The notes below the pieces were generated by a model, which had not been told where the DNA came from, made no database searches, and saw only the letters and a list, made by a program, of their open reading frames with translations. From Galeopsis tetrahit (lineage: Eukaryota; Streptophyta; Magnoliopsida; Lamiales; Lamiaceae), in assembly GCA_963675135.1 (NCBI GenBank), contig OY776125.1, positions 25,780,565 through 25,844,564 of the forward strand: DNA of 64,000 nucleotides, given 5' to 3'. Below are positions 20,195-33,500 of the stretch, piece by piece (positions within the stretch are counted from its first letter, which is position 1; each line of letters begins with the position of its first letter). The translations under genes were made by a program, and so were the position numbers.

Positions 20195-23100
20195 ATGGAC
20201 TGTGAGCCGGAAAAGGAGTCAATGGACATTGACAGTCCAGACGAGGGTAAAGAGAATCCGATTCAGGGAAATGGTTTACATCTCTATCCAGTCTCTGCTA
20301 ATGATTCAGGTTCAGGCCTTCCATATGCTCCCGAAGATTGGCCAAATCCTGGTGATAAGTGGCGTTGGAAAGTAGGGAAAAGAACTTCGGCTTCTGGACA
20401 CTTTTTGGATAGATACATGTACGCTCCTAGCAGGCTCCGTGAGCCAGGAAAAAAAAAGGGTTTCGCTAGCAGGCTGTCACTTGAACAATTTGTCCGAGCG
20501 AAATTCCCTGACGCAGATATTGATGCTTTTTTTGCATCTTTTAGTTGGAAGATCCCTTCAAAACTATGCAGGAAAGGTTAGTTATCATGTGACTTCTCTA
20601 TATTAAATAAACTGGTAAGATGCTTTCTTAATTCAATTTTACCTGAATTTACATATATTTCTTGAGATCTGTGTGCCAGTTATTAGCATAAAATTAAGTT
20701 TCTTGCATTCAGGTTGTTGGGAGTAAAGGTCATTATTGCTCATTGCTGTATTTGGCTGCTAGAAATGAAGATATTAATGTTAAAACGTCTTAGAATATCT
20801 TTGTTGGTAACATTAGTCTAGTAAGTTAACTTTGAATGATTTAATAAAATTGTCTTTTCTTCCAATGTCAATATGCCTAGATTTGTTTTTCTAGTTTCCA
20901 GACTCAGAATGCTCATCTTGATTTCGAACATTTTGTCATCTTTCAATCTTGTTTTAAAAAGTGGATCTGACTGCTACTCGGTTAGAATAATGGGCTGCTT
21001 TGAGGCATTGGACCGTTTGGCTTTTGAACTGCCCAGGAACTGCTTCTAACCGAGAAAAGTACCGCTAACCGCTCAACTCGCCTGTCCGATTCTATTTATA
21101 AAAAAATAAAAATTTGAGGGGCAATTTGTAATTTATGATACTTATTGAAGCCCTAGGATTCAAATTTTCTATTTTCTGCCCGGTCTTCCAATTCCCTAGT
21201 TCCCTCGCCATGCCCTACTCCCGAGTCCGACGGCGTAAGAGACGTCACTATTTCGGTAATATTTTAACTGATGAAATGCCCAGTTTGTTTTTTAACACCG
21301 TCGAGTTGCAACTCGGAACACCCTATTTCTGTTTGTTTTTTAAATGATGAAATAGCCCTGGTAGCTTCTCAAAGTTCTCAATTCATGCTTTGCATTTCTA
21401 TGTATTTTTTAATTTGCCATGTTTGGGGAATTTCTGTAAAGATATTTATGGGATTAATTCAACATGTTAGATATTAGATTGAAATTCTGGTCACTTGTAT
21501 TCGTAGTACACTATAGAAGTTATTTTGTGTCGAGAGGATGTTTATGTTGAAAGGTTAGAGGTTTATATCAAATGGCATTGTTTCATAGATTTATTGTAAA
21601 TTTACTTACTAAAATTGAAATTTGGAATCATGTTTACCTCATTCGTCAATTTGTTCATAGGATATACCATTATAAAGAAAGAATATAGATGATCTATAAT
21701 TTATATATTTAAATTATATACTGTATTATGTAATTATGACGCCATACCTGCTCAGGCTCAACCGCTTCCGCTTTTTAAAACATTGCTTTCAATATACATG
21801 TTGGGATCATGTGGAATTTTAATTTTCATAGGAGTTCACTTTCTTTCTTAAATTTTTCTAGCTTATACTTATCACTTACCTTGAAATAATGCCAATGTAG
21901 AGAAAACAGCCTTAAAAAGTGTAATTAATCATGAAATATTATTTTCTTCTAACTGGAACACTGATTTACTCTGATATTGATTGTATGCTTTGAGTGCAGA
22001 TAGCGAAGGGGTGTTCAGACCTCCTGCGAAGCCTGCAGAAGGTCCAGGATATGATGGCCCGATTGGTTGCAAAGCTGGTAACAGATTTTGCAGCAGCTTA
22101 GCTGCAGGAGACGAACCTCCTACAGAAGTCATGATCTGTGATATTTGCTGTAGTGAACCTGATTTCTGCAGAGATTGTTGTTGCATTCTATGCTGCAAAA
22201 CTATTGACAAAGCTTCTGAAGGCCACACTTCCATTACATGTGGAGCTAATATCGAGGAAGGTGCCTGTGGGCATAGTTCTCATATTGCATGTGCTCTACG
22301 ATCTTACATGGTCGGAACAGTTGACGGTCCTATGGGGTTGGATGCTGAGTATTATTGTCGTCGCTGTGATTCGAGATCTGATCTGGTTTCACATGTTGCG
22401 AAGCTTCTACAGAAGTGTGAATCAAATGTTTCTCGGGATGAGATTGAGAAGACTTTAAACACTGGTGGTCGTCTTCTGGGTGGAGCAAAGAGAAAAAGTG
22501 CAAAGCAGTTGCTGCATCATATTGAGTTGGCCATGTCAAAGGTACGCGGATGACTTTGGTAGGCTAATAGTTATTTTTTTGAAGAAGTTTTTCTTCTTTC
22601 TAGGGCTTTTTAAAATGCCTCCACGATGACTGACCGATCTGATACTTACGTCAGCTTAAGGAGGGAACTTGCCCGGAAGATGTATGGAAGAAGGAAGACG
22701 TCTCTGCTGATAGTGCCGGTATCTTTTCTCTATTTAACCCATGCTATTCTAGATATTCTAAAATTATCTGTCCTGTCATTTTAATTGCAATTTCTTATTT
22801 CTTCAAGAAAAGTTACACTTCAGTGCACCATTTTCACCATACAATGGTGCAATTTTGACAGAAAATTTCAACCAAGCTGTTTCTTTATATTTTTTTCGCA
22901 AATCATAGAATAAAATAAGAGTCAAAAAGTATAGTTCTTTGTGATGAATAATATTAGTTGTTTATTGAAAAAGTACCATGTTAAGCTTATGAACTAATAC
23001 ATCTCTGAAATTGATATTGATATTAGTAGGTCTATCACCGAAGGCGAATGGTGTATCGATATTGGGAGGGGCGGCGGAGTTACAAGGCCGCTTACCTCTG

Positions 23101-23463
23101 AAATTGTCTTCAAATTTTGACTATCGAGTTGAATCGCTAAAACTCGACAATGAAATCGATGAAATTCTGGATGCTCTAAGGAAGTCGCAACAGATTGAAT
23201 ACAGACTCGCAGAGGAAAAGCTCTCAGCTAAGAAGAACTATATTATAAATCTGTACGAACAGCTTGATAGAGAGAGGGCTATCTTCTCGAGGCATTCATC
23301 ATCGAGCGATCATGATTCGTTGCTAGAAGCAGTTCAGAGTAGAACCGACCAGGTAAAAGGTGAAGTCTCTCGACTGAAAGACATGAGAGAAGTGGCGAAC
23401 GGGTTTGGTAAAGTTCCTAAACGTATTCTCAAGGAACATTTTGATCTTGATGTTGAGCATTGA
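20195..23463 (+). CDS. Oberon-type PHD-finger protein
   Basis: Four coding exons: 20195-20576, 22000-22541, 22655-22718 and 23030-23463, all with GT-AG introns and matching phases, giving 473 aa. The N-terminus is acidic. Residues about 45-125 hold a W-rich block (APEDWPNPGDKWRW, then FLDRYMYAP). Residues about 172-260 are a Cys-rich Oberon-type PHD finger (CDICC, CRDCCCILCC, CGHSSHIAC, YYCRRCD), a domain family of chromatin readers in plant meristem regulation. The C-terminal third (about 345-440) is a long coiled-coil. OBERON1/2 and TITANIA proteins are longer, so this is a smaller relative and I give no symbol. 5'UTR exons are likely at about 18560-18807 and 18996-19085; the latter stays open until a stop just after the ATG in another frame, so short upstream ORFs precede the start. 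Confidence 0.85.
20948..21785. mobile_element. Intronic hAT-type element (838 bp)
   Basis: Located in the first coding intron of the Oberon-type gene. Ends are inverted: left CTTGTTTTAAAAAGTGGA; reverse complement of right CAATGTTTTAAAAAGCGGA. The 8-bp target-site duplication CTTTCAAT is exact (20940-20947 and 21786-21793). It contains a GC-rich pocket (21180-21260, Arg-rich reading) like the captured exon-like islands in other elements of this window. Confidence 0.85.
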
Positions 23464-23916
23464 CAAACTTTAGCTGCTTTCTCCAGATAATCCACAGAAA
23501 ACTCTGATGCTCAGCATCACAATTTTGTTCATTGCAGGAGAAAAATGAATTCTCCTTTAAAATCTATCATGGATTTCATTGAATTTTCATGTACAATCTA
23601 TAGGGGATTTTATTGATTGTGTTCGATTTATTAGTATGATTCAAAGTTTTAGGATATGATTTCTTTTCTTAATATTTTATAACGCCATATTTAATTTGAA
23701 CTTCTATCTTTTTCTTAGATATTGTCTTAGTTTCATGTCATATCGATTTTACTTTTAAAAATTGATTAAAAAAAAAAAAAAAGGTTTATCAAACCTCTTG
23801 ATTAGACATGAAGTTAATTCTTTATATAATCACACTTCAATCATTTTATTTTCACTCAAAAATAATGTAATAATTTAAATTATTATACAATCATTTAATC
23901 ATTATAATCCTATATA
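23464..23916. other. 3' flank of the Oberon-type gene
   Basis: 3'UTR and AT-rich spacer. No gene. Confidence 0.5.
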
Positions 23917-24150
23917 CTACCTCCGTCCGCCTATAAGTTTTCAATTTTACCATTTTGGTCCGTCCACCTATAAGCTTCTCATACCCTTTTTGGTAAATAT
24001 TTTTTCTTACACATCACTTTATATCTTAATTTTTATCTCTATCTCTCTCCTTCTTCCAATCACATCACTTGTACTATATCTATTATTTAATCACTTTTCT
24101 TAATCTCAGTGTCAAAAAGTTATGGGAAGCTTATAAACGGACGGAAGGAG
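23917..24150. mobile_element. Stowaway-type MITE
   Basis: Ends CTACCTCCGTCCGCCTATAAG and, inverted, CTCCTTCCGTCCGTTTATAAG, with TA at 23915-23916 and 24151-24152. 234 bp. Confidence 0.85.
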
Positions 24151-24152
24151 TA

Positions 24153-25371
24153 ATAATAATATAATTAGATAATTTTATTCAATTGTATATATTGATTTAA
24201 TATAAAGTTGAATTTTTCCTATATAATAAGAATTTTAAAAAATCACTTAAAGTAAATATAACCTTACTGAATGTTTTTCTTGTGATTGAAAACCGTCTCA
24301 CTTTTCAATAATATATAGTATCTCATTTTGAAGGAAACTAAATATTTTTTTAATAATAAAAACATAAGAGATATATTAATTTTATTTCACAAGTGATATA
24401 TTTTTGTTAGAAAAATGATTTTTTGCAGCATCAGTTGGAGAGACGATTTCGTATAATTTTGTTAGACAAAAATTGAGATGTAATGTTGCATGTTCCATCT
24501 TTGTTTCTAACAATCATGATTTTTGAGATCTCTCATGTTCCCACTTCTTGTTGTTCCTTATTTTGTTGATCCTTTCATTTTTCACTTGTTCTTTTTCTGC
24601 AATTTTACATGTCGTTCCATTCTCCTCAACTTTTCCAATCTATTTTTCTTGCAGTTTTCAAATGTCATTTCCACTCTTTCATGTTCTTCAGATAATGGTG
24701 TTCCACTAGCGTGGGTTACTGGTTTGCATTTTCTTTCTTGTCCAAACTTTAAATCTAGTTATTTTCTTCGCGTATTGTATAGATAAGTATGTGTCACTAC
24801 ATGATTATACTAAAATTATTCATACTATACTATATCTTTTACTAGTTTTTATTTTTGTTCTTCAATATGTGTTTAATGTGTCATGACCGATATTGATTTT
24901 CTTTTCTGCCGCTGTTAAATTTATGTTTATTTCTTACCTTTCATTAAAGCTAATATCAGGTTTTAATATACAAAATATAAGTGAAACACTCGATAATTTA
25001 TATATGTAATTCAATTTAAAAGTTGACTCGATGAGAATAGTACTACGGAGTATTTGTTTTTATTTTTCGAAGGGACCTTTTTCTATTGGAGAAGAAATAG
25101 TGATTGTATTTAAAAGTTTGATGGAAGGCGTCATAATAGAAGGAATATGGACCATAAATTACAAGGCCAACTATATACACTATGTAATATAAATCGATAT
25201 TTGGGAGAGTGATTGAGCAACATATTCTTCTTATTTTCAAAGTTTTTTTTTTTTTTTTTAATTTGATTTCAAATTTCAGAGGTCTAACCATCACAAGAAT
25301 CACCGCTTCACCATCACATATATTTGGGTTCTTGCAGAATAAGAAATGAGGGGCTTGAAAATTCCAAAATA
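24153..25371. other. Intergenic AT-rich DNA
   Basis: No gene or bounded element recognised. It holds the 3' flank of the minus-strand gene that ends at 25372. Confidence 0.45.
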
Positions 25372-28300
25372 TTACTCATAGTCGGATTCTTCTTCATCAT
25401 GATGCTGCCGCCTACGCCTACGACGAGTCCGTTTCTCTTTACGCGTCTCTCTTCTAGAAGTTGCTACTGGTACTGTATTCAGCTGAGGATCATCGTTTGC
25501 GGACTCTGCACTTTCACTAACCCCAAGAACGATATCAAACGGACTATCATCAGTAGCCTAGTATTTGCAAAAAGACAAGAAGACAGAATGATAAGTGGTC
25601 AGTTATAAGGATCATATCTTGTTTCTTAGATCATATTTCACTCACAGAAACTTGCTGCTTGGGTTCCATTTTGGGAGCGTTGTCGATTTTATTCTCCTTC
25701 GGATCAGTTCCCTCCTCGCCGTATGACGTTGTACTCTGCGAATGATTAACAGATTCTCCGGAAAAGTTTCTATAACGCCATCTAAATACGGCCTTGTCTG
25801 CTGATGAATCCACATAAACTTCTTCTTGGTAAAAATGCTTGGAGACAAGTCGGCGTACCCAAGGATCATTATGATGCTTTTTCAACATTCTAAGCAACGA
25901 CAAACATTAGCAACCAAAAACACGAAACTATAATAAATATACACATAAAGAATACCGTCAAAGAGAATAGAATGGACACAGAAAATCTTAAGGTAATGTG
26001 CATTGTGTAAGCACCTTAGAACAAGACCCGATTTTTCGTATTTAATCACTGTACATGAAATACAGCACATACCCTAAGGGACCTAGACAAGGAATTCTAT
26101 AAACTTGGTTCATGGAAGTTTTATGGTGAACTTGGTAATATTGTTTAGTATATGAACTATGAAGTATCACAGTTTAGTGATTTTGAGAAGAATAACACAT
26201 AAAATCAAGTATTTTTAAAATGTGATACTTCATATGATAAATAGTAGTATTACTTTGTATATTAAACAGTATCACTCTGAAGAAGAGAGTTCACGTAAAC
26301 TTGGTTCACATGAGACCTATTTAAGGCCTAAACTTCTACAAACTTAGCTACCAAATTTGGATGCAAGATCCGGTGGCCCATAACAAAAACTATACATAAA
26401 AGAAAGAATATCTTAAAAGGACTCATAATTAGCTAGTGATCAGTGATCACAATTTCGACATTATAAGCTCTCATTTTACATAGATATATCGATAGCCCTC
26501 ATTCAAACTGCCAAATCAATTGTGCACACAAGGCTGGTACAACGAGAAATTTAGCAGTTTATTATTACTTCCCAAAATCTCAGCCAAATAAAAATTTGCA
26601 ACACAGATCAACAGATTCTGGTAAAAACTTACACGTTTGCCAATTCTCTCTGCATACGACTCCCTTCAAGTGAAAGTATATGCTCGACAGATGATTCGAT
26701 ACTCCTTGAAACTAGAAAGACTCCACAAACAGCACCAGCCCCTGAAAGTAAAGAAAAAAATAGTTGATAGATCCTGCTCTTGTAAATTACACTTAAATTC
26801 AAAATCATTCAATCATTCCTTACAAGTGACATGATATCCTGAAATTATTTATAAATAATGGTGGATAATAAGAATATTTAAAAGCTTCTAAGTTCTTAAC
26901 ACATGACTTAAATTGCAAAAATCCATTGTGGCTAGACATTTGTTACTTAGGTGCCTATCCTTGATAACACAAAATAAACAAAAATTTAAAGTTATTAGCA
27001 ATGAATAAATCTGAAACTATAATAACAATTAAAAAAAAGTTATGGTAAGTATGATTTTTCTATCTTCCAGATTCCTTCGTAGAAAAAAAATGTGTTTGCA
27101 TTTTCTAAAGAAATACTTTCATTTTCTGAAAACATCAACAATATTCAGATAATTCTTCATCTAATTTCTCCCACTAACTACAGTGAAACAACGATCACAA
27201 TTCAGACCACGAACCAAAACAACACAACATTAAAAAGATATCTAGAATTGAAAATGTTTCCCCAAATTACGTGATATTTGACAAAATATCCGAACATATG
27301 TTTACTCTACACGTTACACAGTCCCACTACCAGAACACATTTTAAACATTCTCGTCAGAATAGCCTGAAATAACACCAAACATAGTATTGTATTCCGTGT
27401 CATAAGCTTCTTGCCACCATTCATAGCCATTCGTATATAGAAAGCGACGATATTCTTCCCAAGTTAAAAAAATATAACTCTCTCCAAATCAGGAGATTTA
27501 TTGGGATTAAATATAATCTTAGCTTTGTGCCAGACTACACTGCGCACAGTTATCATGAAAAGGGTCATATTTTCAAGAGGCAATCAAATTAGAATAGAAT
27601 AAGTAAAGTACTTTTACGTACTAAAGGATCTACTCACTAAACATCATAGAAGCCCCCCAGAGACCAAAAACGGGAACAGTATAACTTACCGATCATAAGA
27701 GTATGGCGTAGTGATTTATTTAGCCTTCGAGTTGCTGACCACAAAAAGTACGACAGTTTAATCAGGTAATGTTAAATTTTAATGGAACAATACAAAAATC
27801 AGCAGTAATAAAAACTATTATACATCCATGTAAAAGTGAACAGATATATAATGCAAACACTAACTTTGGAACATTGAAATGTGCATGCATAGCCATTTTA
27901 CTTCCATATAGAAGGTGCATAGCCTTAAAATCAAAATTCAAGGATGATATGATTGATATCCATAAAACCAGATTCCAAAGAAAACAGAGAAAAAGTTATA
28001 CAACATTTAGGTCCCGCTTTATCAAATCTATGTTGCCATACGATTGGTATCCATAAAACCAGATTCCAAAGAAAACAGAGACAAAGTTAGAATCTTTTAG
28101 GTCCCACTTTATCAAATCTCTATTTTGCCTCAACTCTTCTCAAGGGCCAAACCAGCTAAAATATACAATCTACACTTAATGATAACCAACTATAAACTTT
28201 TCATGTAAAACAAGTCCTAAGAAGCATAGCCATTTTTGTTAAGAACAAGAAAACACACATTTATGTATAAAGGGGCATAACTTGTTGGTTCCAAACTAAA

Positions 28301-28832
28301 ATAACAATTGCCAAATGATCTATAACACATACATACATACCTAGCCAAGCAACAGCTGAACCCCCACCAATACCGAAGTACAAGTGTTTCTGAGCCCGAG
28401 CCTTCCATGCCTGAATTGTGTTTGCTTCTTGAAGTGTTAATTGCTCCTGCTCATTGTTTTCAGCACTCTCAAAAAGGTGAAAAACTTGAAACATAATTTT
28501 AGCAGATAATAAACACAAAAGTCGTTGCTAAAATTAAAAAAGAAAATTAATTCTGGGTTTTCAGCAATTGTAATTCTAAATTCTATTCGTTCGTCTCTGA
28601 CCGATCAAATTCGCCTGTCGATTAAAGAAATGAACAGTTTCCAGGAAACCCCTAAACTTTATCATCTAATACTCAGTCAGTATCATTCCCAAAATGACCA
28701 ATATAAGCAAGCGCAAGAAGAAAGAAAACATCAACAATTTCTATACTTTATAGAAAATGTGCAAGAGAGAAGAAGAAAGTATACCGTTTTTGAGCGAAGA
28801 ACAATCTCGAGATCGAGGAGAGAATCAACCAT
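25372..28832 (-). CDS. Uncharacterised plant protein with two membrane segments
   Basis: Six exons assembled by eye on the minus strand: 28832-28785, 28467-28341, 27734-27690, 26741-26633, 25889-25646 and 25557-25372. All introns are GT-AG, phases agree, and the total of 759 nt gives 252 aa. The start is MVDSLLDLEIVLRSKT. Residues about 45-60 (YFGIGGGSAVAWL) and about 75-92 (GAGAVCGVFLVS) look like two membrane segments flanking a basic loop (TRRLNKSLRHT). The C-terminal half is soluble, with a W-rich block, then Glu/Ser-rich, and ends in an Arg-rich tract (TRRRRRRQHHDEEESDYE) that looks like a nuclear-type or RNA-binding tail. I do not recognise the family. The exon 2 acceptor (28467) was chosen for phase, over an AG a few bases upstream. 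Confidence 0.7.
27957..28138 (+). repeat. 91-bp tandem duplication in an intron
   Basis: ATCCATAAAACCAGATTCC begins copies about 91 bp apart, each ending in AGGTCCC(A/G)CTTTATCAAATCT, with several differences. It lies in intron 2 of the gene at 25372-28832. Confidence 0.8.
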
Positions 28833-29349
28833 TTTGTGAATGAATGAAGAGTGGATTTCACTTATGTTCAAGAACCAGTTGAATAAACAGTTTTAGTGTT
28901 TTACTGAGAAATTGGTTTCAATATTGGGAACGCCACGACGTCGTATTGTTATAAGGGTCGAGTAATTTTTTTGACCACTGGGTCGAGTAATTTTTTATTT
29001 TTTTTAAAAAAAACTTTAAGATGTGATTCAGCGGTAATAAATCAGAAATTAAAGGTGAATCAACACAAAAAGCATGAGCCACCCCATTCCCCTCGCGTTT
29101 TGTACTTTTGTCCATCTAAAAGTCCGTTTAGTTTCTATTAGGACCCGACTAAGAATTTCTGTTACCCTGTACTCTCGCTTGATTTTTTTAGCCATTGATG
29201 GTATCCCGATTTTACACTATAGATTCCATCATTTGAGAACTTCCAAGTTTAAATATCTTGTTCACCAAGTCGTCAAAGTGGAATAGCAAGGATTCAATTC
29301 GCGTCATTAGTGTCGATCTGGTCGTAGATCGTCGTCCGATCCCACCCAC
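28833..29349. other. Promoter side of the minus-strand gene
   Basis: 5' flank of the gene that starts at 28832, grading into repeat-rich DNA next to a LINE fragment. No gene seen. Confidence 0.4.
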
Positions 29350-30720
29350 CAATATCCTCTTAAATCAATTTGCTGACCCGTAATTTAGTAATGCATCATA
29401 TGTAATCAACCTTTTTAGGACAAGAGTTGACTGACATGGATCCACAATCGATGGAAGGAAAGGCTTAAGGCGATTAGCTATGACTTTTGTGATAATTTTG
29501 ATTGTGACATCGCACAAGCTAATCGCACGAAAATCAGCTAGATATTTGAGTTTTTTTCTATTAGTGTAATGAAAGTATGGTTTAGAGAAGATGGACAACC
29601 ACCCGTATTCAACACCTCTAAGGAAACATTAACAACATAATTACCAATAATATTCCAATTTTTTTTTATAAAATAAAGTCGTCGTAATTTATTTCCTTGT
29701 GAATGTTTGTGATAGAGCTACCTCCGTCTCCTGAGTAACTCTTCGTTCCACAACCCCACCGCCTCTCCCATATCAATGTCATCTTTACCCGAGAACAACA
29801 CCATGAAGTAACCCTTAAATACCTCTCAACATCCTCCACTTTAGCTCATTGCACACCCTGATCATCAGTAACAACCCCAATTCTATTACGTTTCTTCCTA
29901 ACATTAGCAATAATGTGGATAAACTTAGTGTTCCTGTCCCTATCTCTCATTCAGCAAAGTCGATATCGTTGATGCAAAAAGATCTCTTCCTTCCGGAGGA
30001 CTGCTGCCGCCCGATTCTTCAATAAGCGAGTTGCCTAAGATTCTCCACTGATGGTGCGAGGGATTGGATTTGCACAAGTTCCATCATGGATTTCTCAATC
30101 TATTTATGGATGCACAAAAAAAAAAAATTAGAGTCCCATGCCTCAAGGGTTTGACTGCAGTAGTCTATCTTTTTCAGGAACCCTCAACCGACCTGTCCCC
30201 ACTTAAATTCCAAGCATGACGAACCAAGTCCCCACACATTTTCTCTTGAAGTAACCTTTCCTCTCACCAAAATAATTTAACCTTCTTTCTATTTCCAAGG
30301 CCGGCTCATCCGATATCCAACATATAAGAATGTGGGAATGATAAAAAAGAACACAAGGCAGATGTTCTGTGTTATATTCCGAGAACAAAGTCAGCCACCC
30401 ATTATTTGCCACTCTCATATCCAATCGTTCCTGAATATTGTGACATCCGAATTGTCGATTTGTCCATGTGAAGGGATTTTTCGAGTAACCCAAATCCACT
30501 AGTCCACTTATATCCATATTGTTCCTAAACTTCGCCATCCTAGCTTCTCTCCTTAATATACCCACCTCTTTTCATTGTTAAACAAGATCTCAATACCCAT
30601 GCATAACCACGACCAATCTTTTCCCACGAATAGGTAATCAACCATCCTCCATGTTTTCCATTTCGCTTGCTCCTCTAGCCACCCATAAATCCTTGTGAAT
30701 CTTCAACGATTAACATTCAA
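29350..30720 (-). pseudogene. Decayed LINE (L1-type) endonuclease and reverse transcriptase
   Basis: Read on the minus strand from 30720, the order is that of a plant L1-type LINE. First comes the C-terminal part of the apurinic endonuclease (NNEKR, ARMAKFRN, GLVDLGYSKNPFTWTNR, then IQERLD; 30580-30300). The spacer follows (RDRNTKFIHIIANVRKK and VVTDDQGVQ; about 29990-29860). Last is the start of the reverse transcriptase (LADFRAISLCDVTIKIITKV and RLKPFLPSIVDPCQS; 29540-29420). It stops before the YADD region. Several frameshifts and stops make it inactive. No target duplication was found. Confidence 0.85.
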
Positions 30721-31023
30721 TGAACTATATTTTAATATTTCATTTTTGTGAACATTTAAAATTGTTGATTCATACCTAAACTAGATTTTTTAAAAAAAAA
30801 TCTGGTGTGAAACTCCATCTCATGTGTAAAAAAAAAAAAAAAAAAAAAAAGACTTATAATAAAACCGTGATGATATATTGATAGTCTGCTTCTAATTAAA
30901 ATCGAACCTAATTATAGACTTTTGGGGCTTATTAAACAGGTGCATTTTTTTTCGAGAGAGAAATAGATGCATTTTGTGAGTACATATTTTCCCTCGTGTA
31001 CTTTCATCAAACACATTGCATAC
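30721..31023. other. PPR gene upstream region
   Basis: AT-rich with an A-run at 30829-30850, then the PPR leader. An in-frame ATG at 30967 would extend the PPR protein by 19 residues. Confidence 0.45.
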
Positions 31024-33320
31024 ATGGCTCACTCTCTCCCAGCCACCACCCTCCATCCCTTACCCACCGCCACCACACTCCGGCGACACCAGCCCAATCT
31101 CACCCACCTCATCTCCACCGCCACCTCCCTCCCTCACCTCAAACAAATCCATGCTCAAATCCTCACAAACCACCACCACCACCACAACCAACTCTTCAAC
31201 CTCCTCCTCTCTTCCCTGCCATTCCCTTCTTACGCCCTTTCCTTACTCTCCTTCATCCCCTCCGACATCCCACCGCCGCCCCAACTCTCCAACAAGATCA
31301 TCAAATACCTCTCCCGTTCAAACAACCCCCATAACACGCTCTTCTTTTTCAAAGCTGTGCAGAACAAGGCTTATCCTATTGACAGATTCTGCTTTCCGCC
31401 GTTACTCAAGGCGGCTTCGAAATCTCGGTCTCTTAACGAAGGGAAAGTGATACATGGGTTAGCTGTGAAACTTGGGTTTGATTCAGATCCGTTTGTGGAA
31501 ACTGCTGTGGTGGGAATGTACGCTGCCTGTGGGCTGATTTCGGAAGCCCGCCTTGTGTTTGATAAAATGCCGCACAGAGATGTTGTCACTTGGAATATTA
31601 TGATAGATGGGTGAGTGGCCTCCTTTTGCTTTCTGTAGTAGGAATCTTTTCACTTGTTCATGTTTTCCAAGAATCTGTAAATAAGCTTCGCATATCTGAT
31701 TCTGATTTTTTTGTATGTTTAAACAGTTATTGTCAAAGTCAGCTCTTTGATGATGTCTTAGCTCTGCTGGAAGAGATGAAGAGCTCCGGCACAGAGCCAG
31801 ACGGGCGAATATTCACTACAATCATTTCTGCCTGTAGTCGTGTTGGGAATTTGGAGATAGGGAAATTGGTCTATCAGCACATATCTGAAAATAACATCAT
31901 GATTGATTCTCATTTGCAGAGTGCCCTTTTAAACATGTATGCAAGTTCTGGGGCCATGGATATGGCAAAAAGTTTGTATGATAAGATGAAACAAAAGAAT
32001 GTTGTGGCCTCAACTGCCATGATCTCCGGGTACTCAAAAGTCGGGAATATTGATGCTGCTCGGCTAATGTTTGATGAAATGGCTGATAAAGACTTGGTCT
32101 GTTGGAGTGCCATGATTTCTGGTTATGCAGATAGTGATAAGCCTCAAGAAGCTCTTAAAATATATCAAGAAATGCAGCAATTTGGAATTAAGCCTGACCA
32201 AGTTACCATGCTAAGTGTAATCTCAGCATGCGCTCGTCTTGGTGCACTGGATAGAGCCAAACAAATACATCGAGATGTGGATGAGAAAGGTTTTGGAAGA
32301 GCTTTGCCGATAAATAATGCACTCGTTGATATGTATGCTAAATGTGGTAGTCTTGGGGAAGCAAAAGAAGTTTTCAGTCGTATACATCGCAAAAATGTCA
32401 TATCTTGGACCAGCATGATCAGTGCTTTTGCCGTCCATGGAGACGTTGATAATGCCCTTAGACATTTTCAACAGATGAAACGTGAAAAAGTTGAACCTAA
32501 TTGGGTTACATTCGTGGGCGTCCTCTATGCTTGTAGCCATGGGGGACTTGTTGAAGAGGGGCAAAAGGCGTTTGAATCAATGTTGAATGAATATGGAATA
32601 GCACCGAGACTAGAACATTATGGATGTATGGTTGATCTGTACGGTCGAGCTAATCATTTAACGGAGGCATTGGAGCTCGTAGAGAGTATGCCAATGGCCC
32701 CTAATGTCATCGTCTGGGGATCCCTGATGGCTGCCTGCCAGATTCATGGTGAGTTTGAACTCGGTGAGTTTGCTGCAAAACGTCTTCTTGAGATAGAACC
32801 CGATCATGATGGGGCCCACGTTTTCTTGTCAAACATATACGCAAAAGAGAGAGAGTGGGAGAATGTTGGAGCAGTGAGACAACGAATGAAAGATAAAGGC
32901 ATATCGAAGGAACGAGGATCCAGCATGATTGAAATGGATAATGAGATTCACACATTTTTGACAGCAGATAGGAGTCATAAACGAACGGATGAGATTTATG
33001 CAAAGTTAGATGACGTGGTTGGGAAGGTGAAACGGGCAGGTTATGCTCCGAATACGAGCTGTGTTTTGGTAGATTTGAACGAAGACGAAAAGAAAGAGGC
33101 TGTTCTTTGGCACAGCGAGAAGCTGGCTCTATGTTGCGGATTGATAAGCCGCGAAAAACAATCCTCCATTCGCATAATAAAAAACCTTAGGATCTGTGTG
33201 GATTGCCACAACTTCATGAAAATTGCATCAAAGGTTTTGGATAGAGAAATTGTCATTAGAGATAGAACTAGATTTCACCACTGTAGAGATGGTGTTTGTT
33301 CTTGCAAGGACTACTGGTGA
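31024..33320 (+). CDS. Pentatricopeptide repeat protein, DYW class
   Basis: Two exons, 31024-31610 and 31727-33320 (116-nt GT-AG intron, phase 2), give 726 aa. The N-terminal 45 or so residues are rich in Thr/Ser/His/Pro and plausible as an organelle target signal. PLS-type PPR motifs fill about residues 45-560 (for example DVVTWNIMIDGYC, DLVCWSAMISGYADS, NVISWTSMISAFAVHG). Next come E/E+ regions and a DYW domain with the deaminase-like zinc motif HSEKLA ... CVDCH and the terminal DYW. DYW proteins edit C to U in organelle RNA; the target cannot be read from sequence. Length and order closely match what I remember of Arabidopsis At4g14820. The start at 31024 is preferred to 30967 for its better fit to that protein. 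Confidence 0.93.
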
Positions 33321-33500
33321 AAAGAAACTCAATTAGATTGTATTATTGCATAACATTGAAATTAAATTTGTCAATAATATCACATTTCTGTTCATCATGA
33401 TCAGCTGAAACATTAAACAGCTTCTAAAAATACTGCTAAACATAAAAAAAGCTTCTCATAAGGAATGAGAGAAAGAAAGCATGTTGTGGGATGAACACTC

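Noticed and set aside
26100..26320. Small inverted pair ATGAAGTATCAC / GTGATACTTCAT and repeated AAACTTGGTTCA in an intron as a MITE
   Set aside because: The outer repeats are direct, not inverted, and no target duplication was found.
31016..31450. Pro/Ser/Thr-rich frames overlapping the PPR 5' part
   Set aside because: Shadow frames of the codon-biased N-terminus; the PPR frame has the family motifs.
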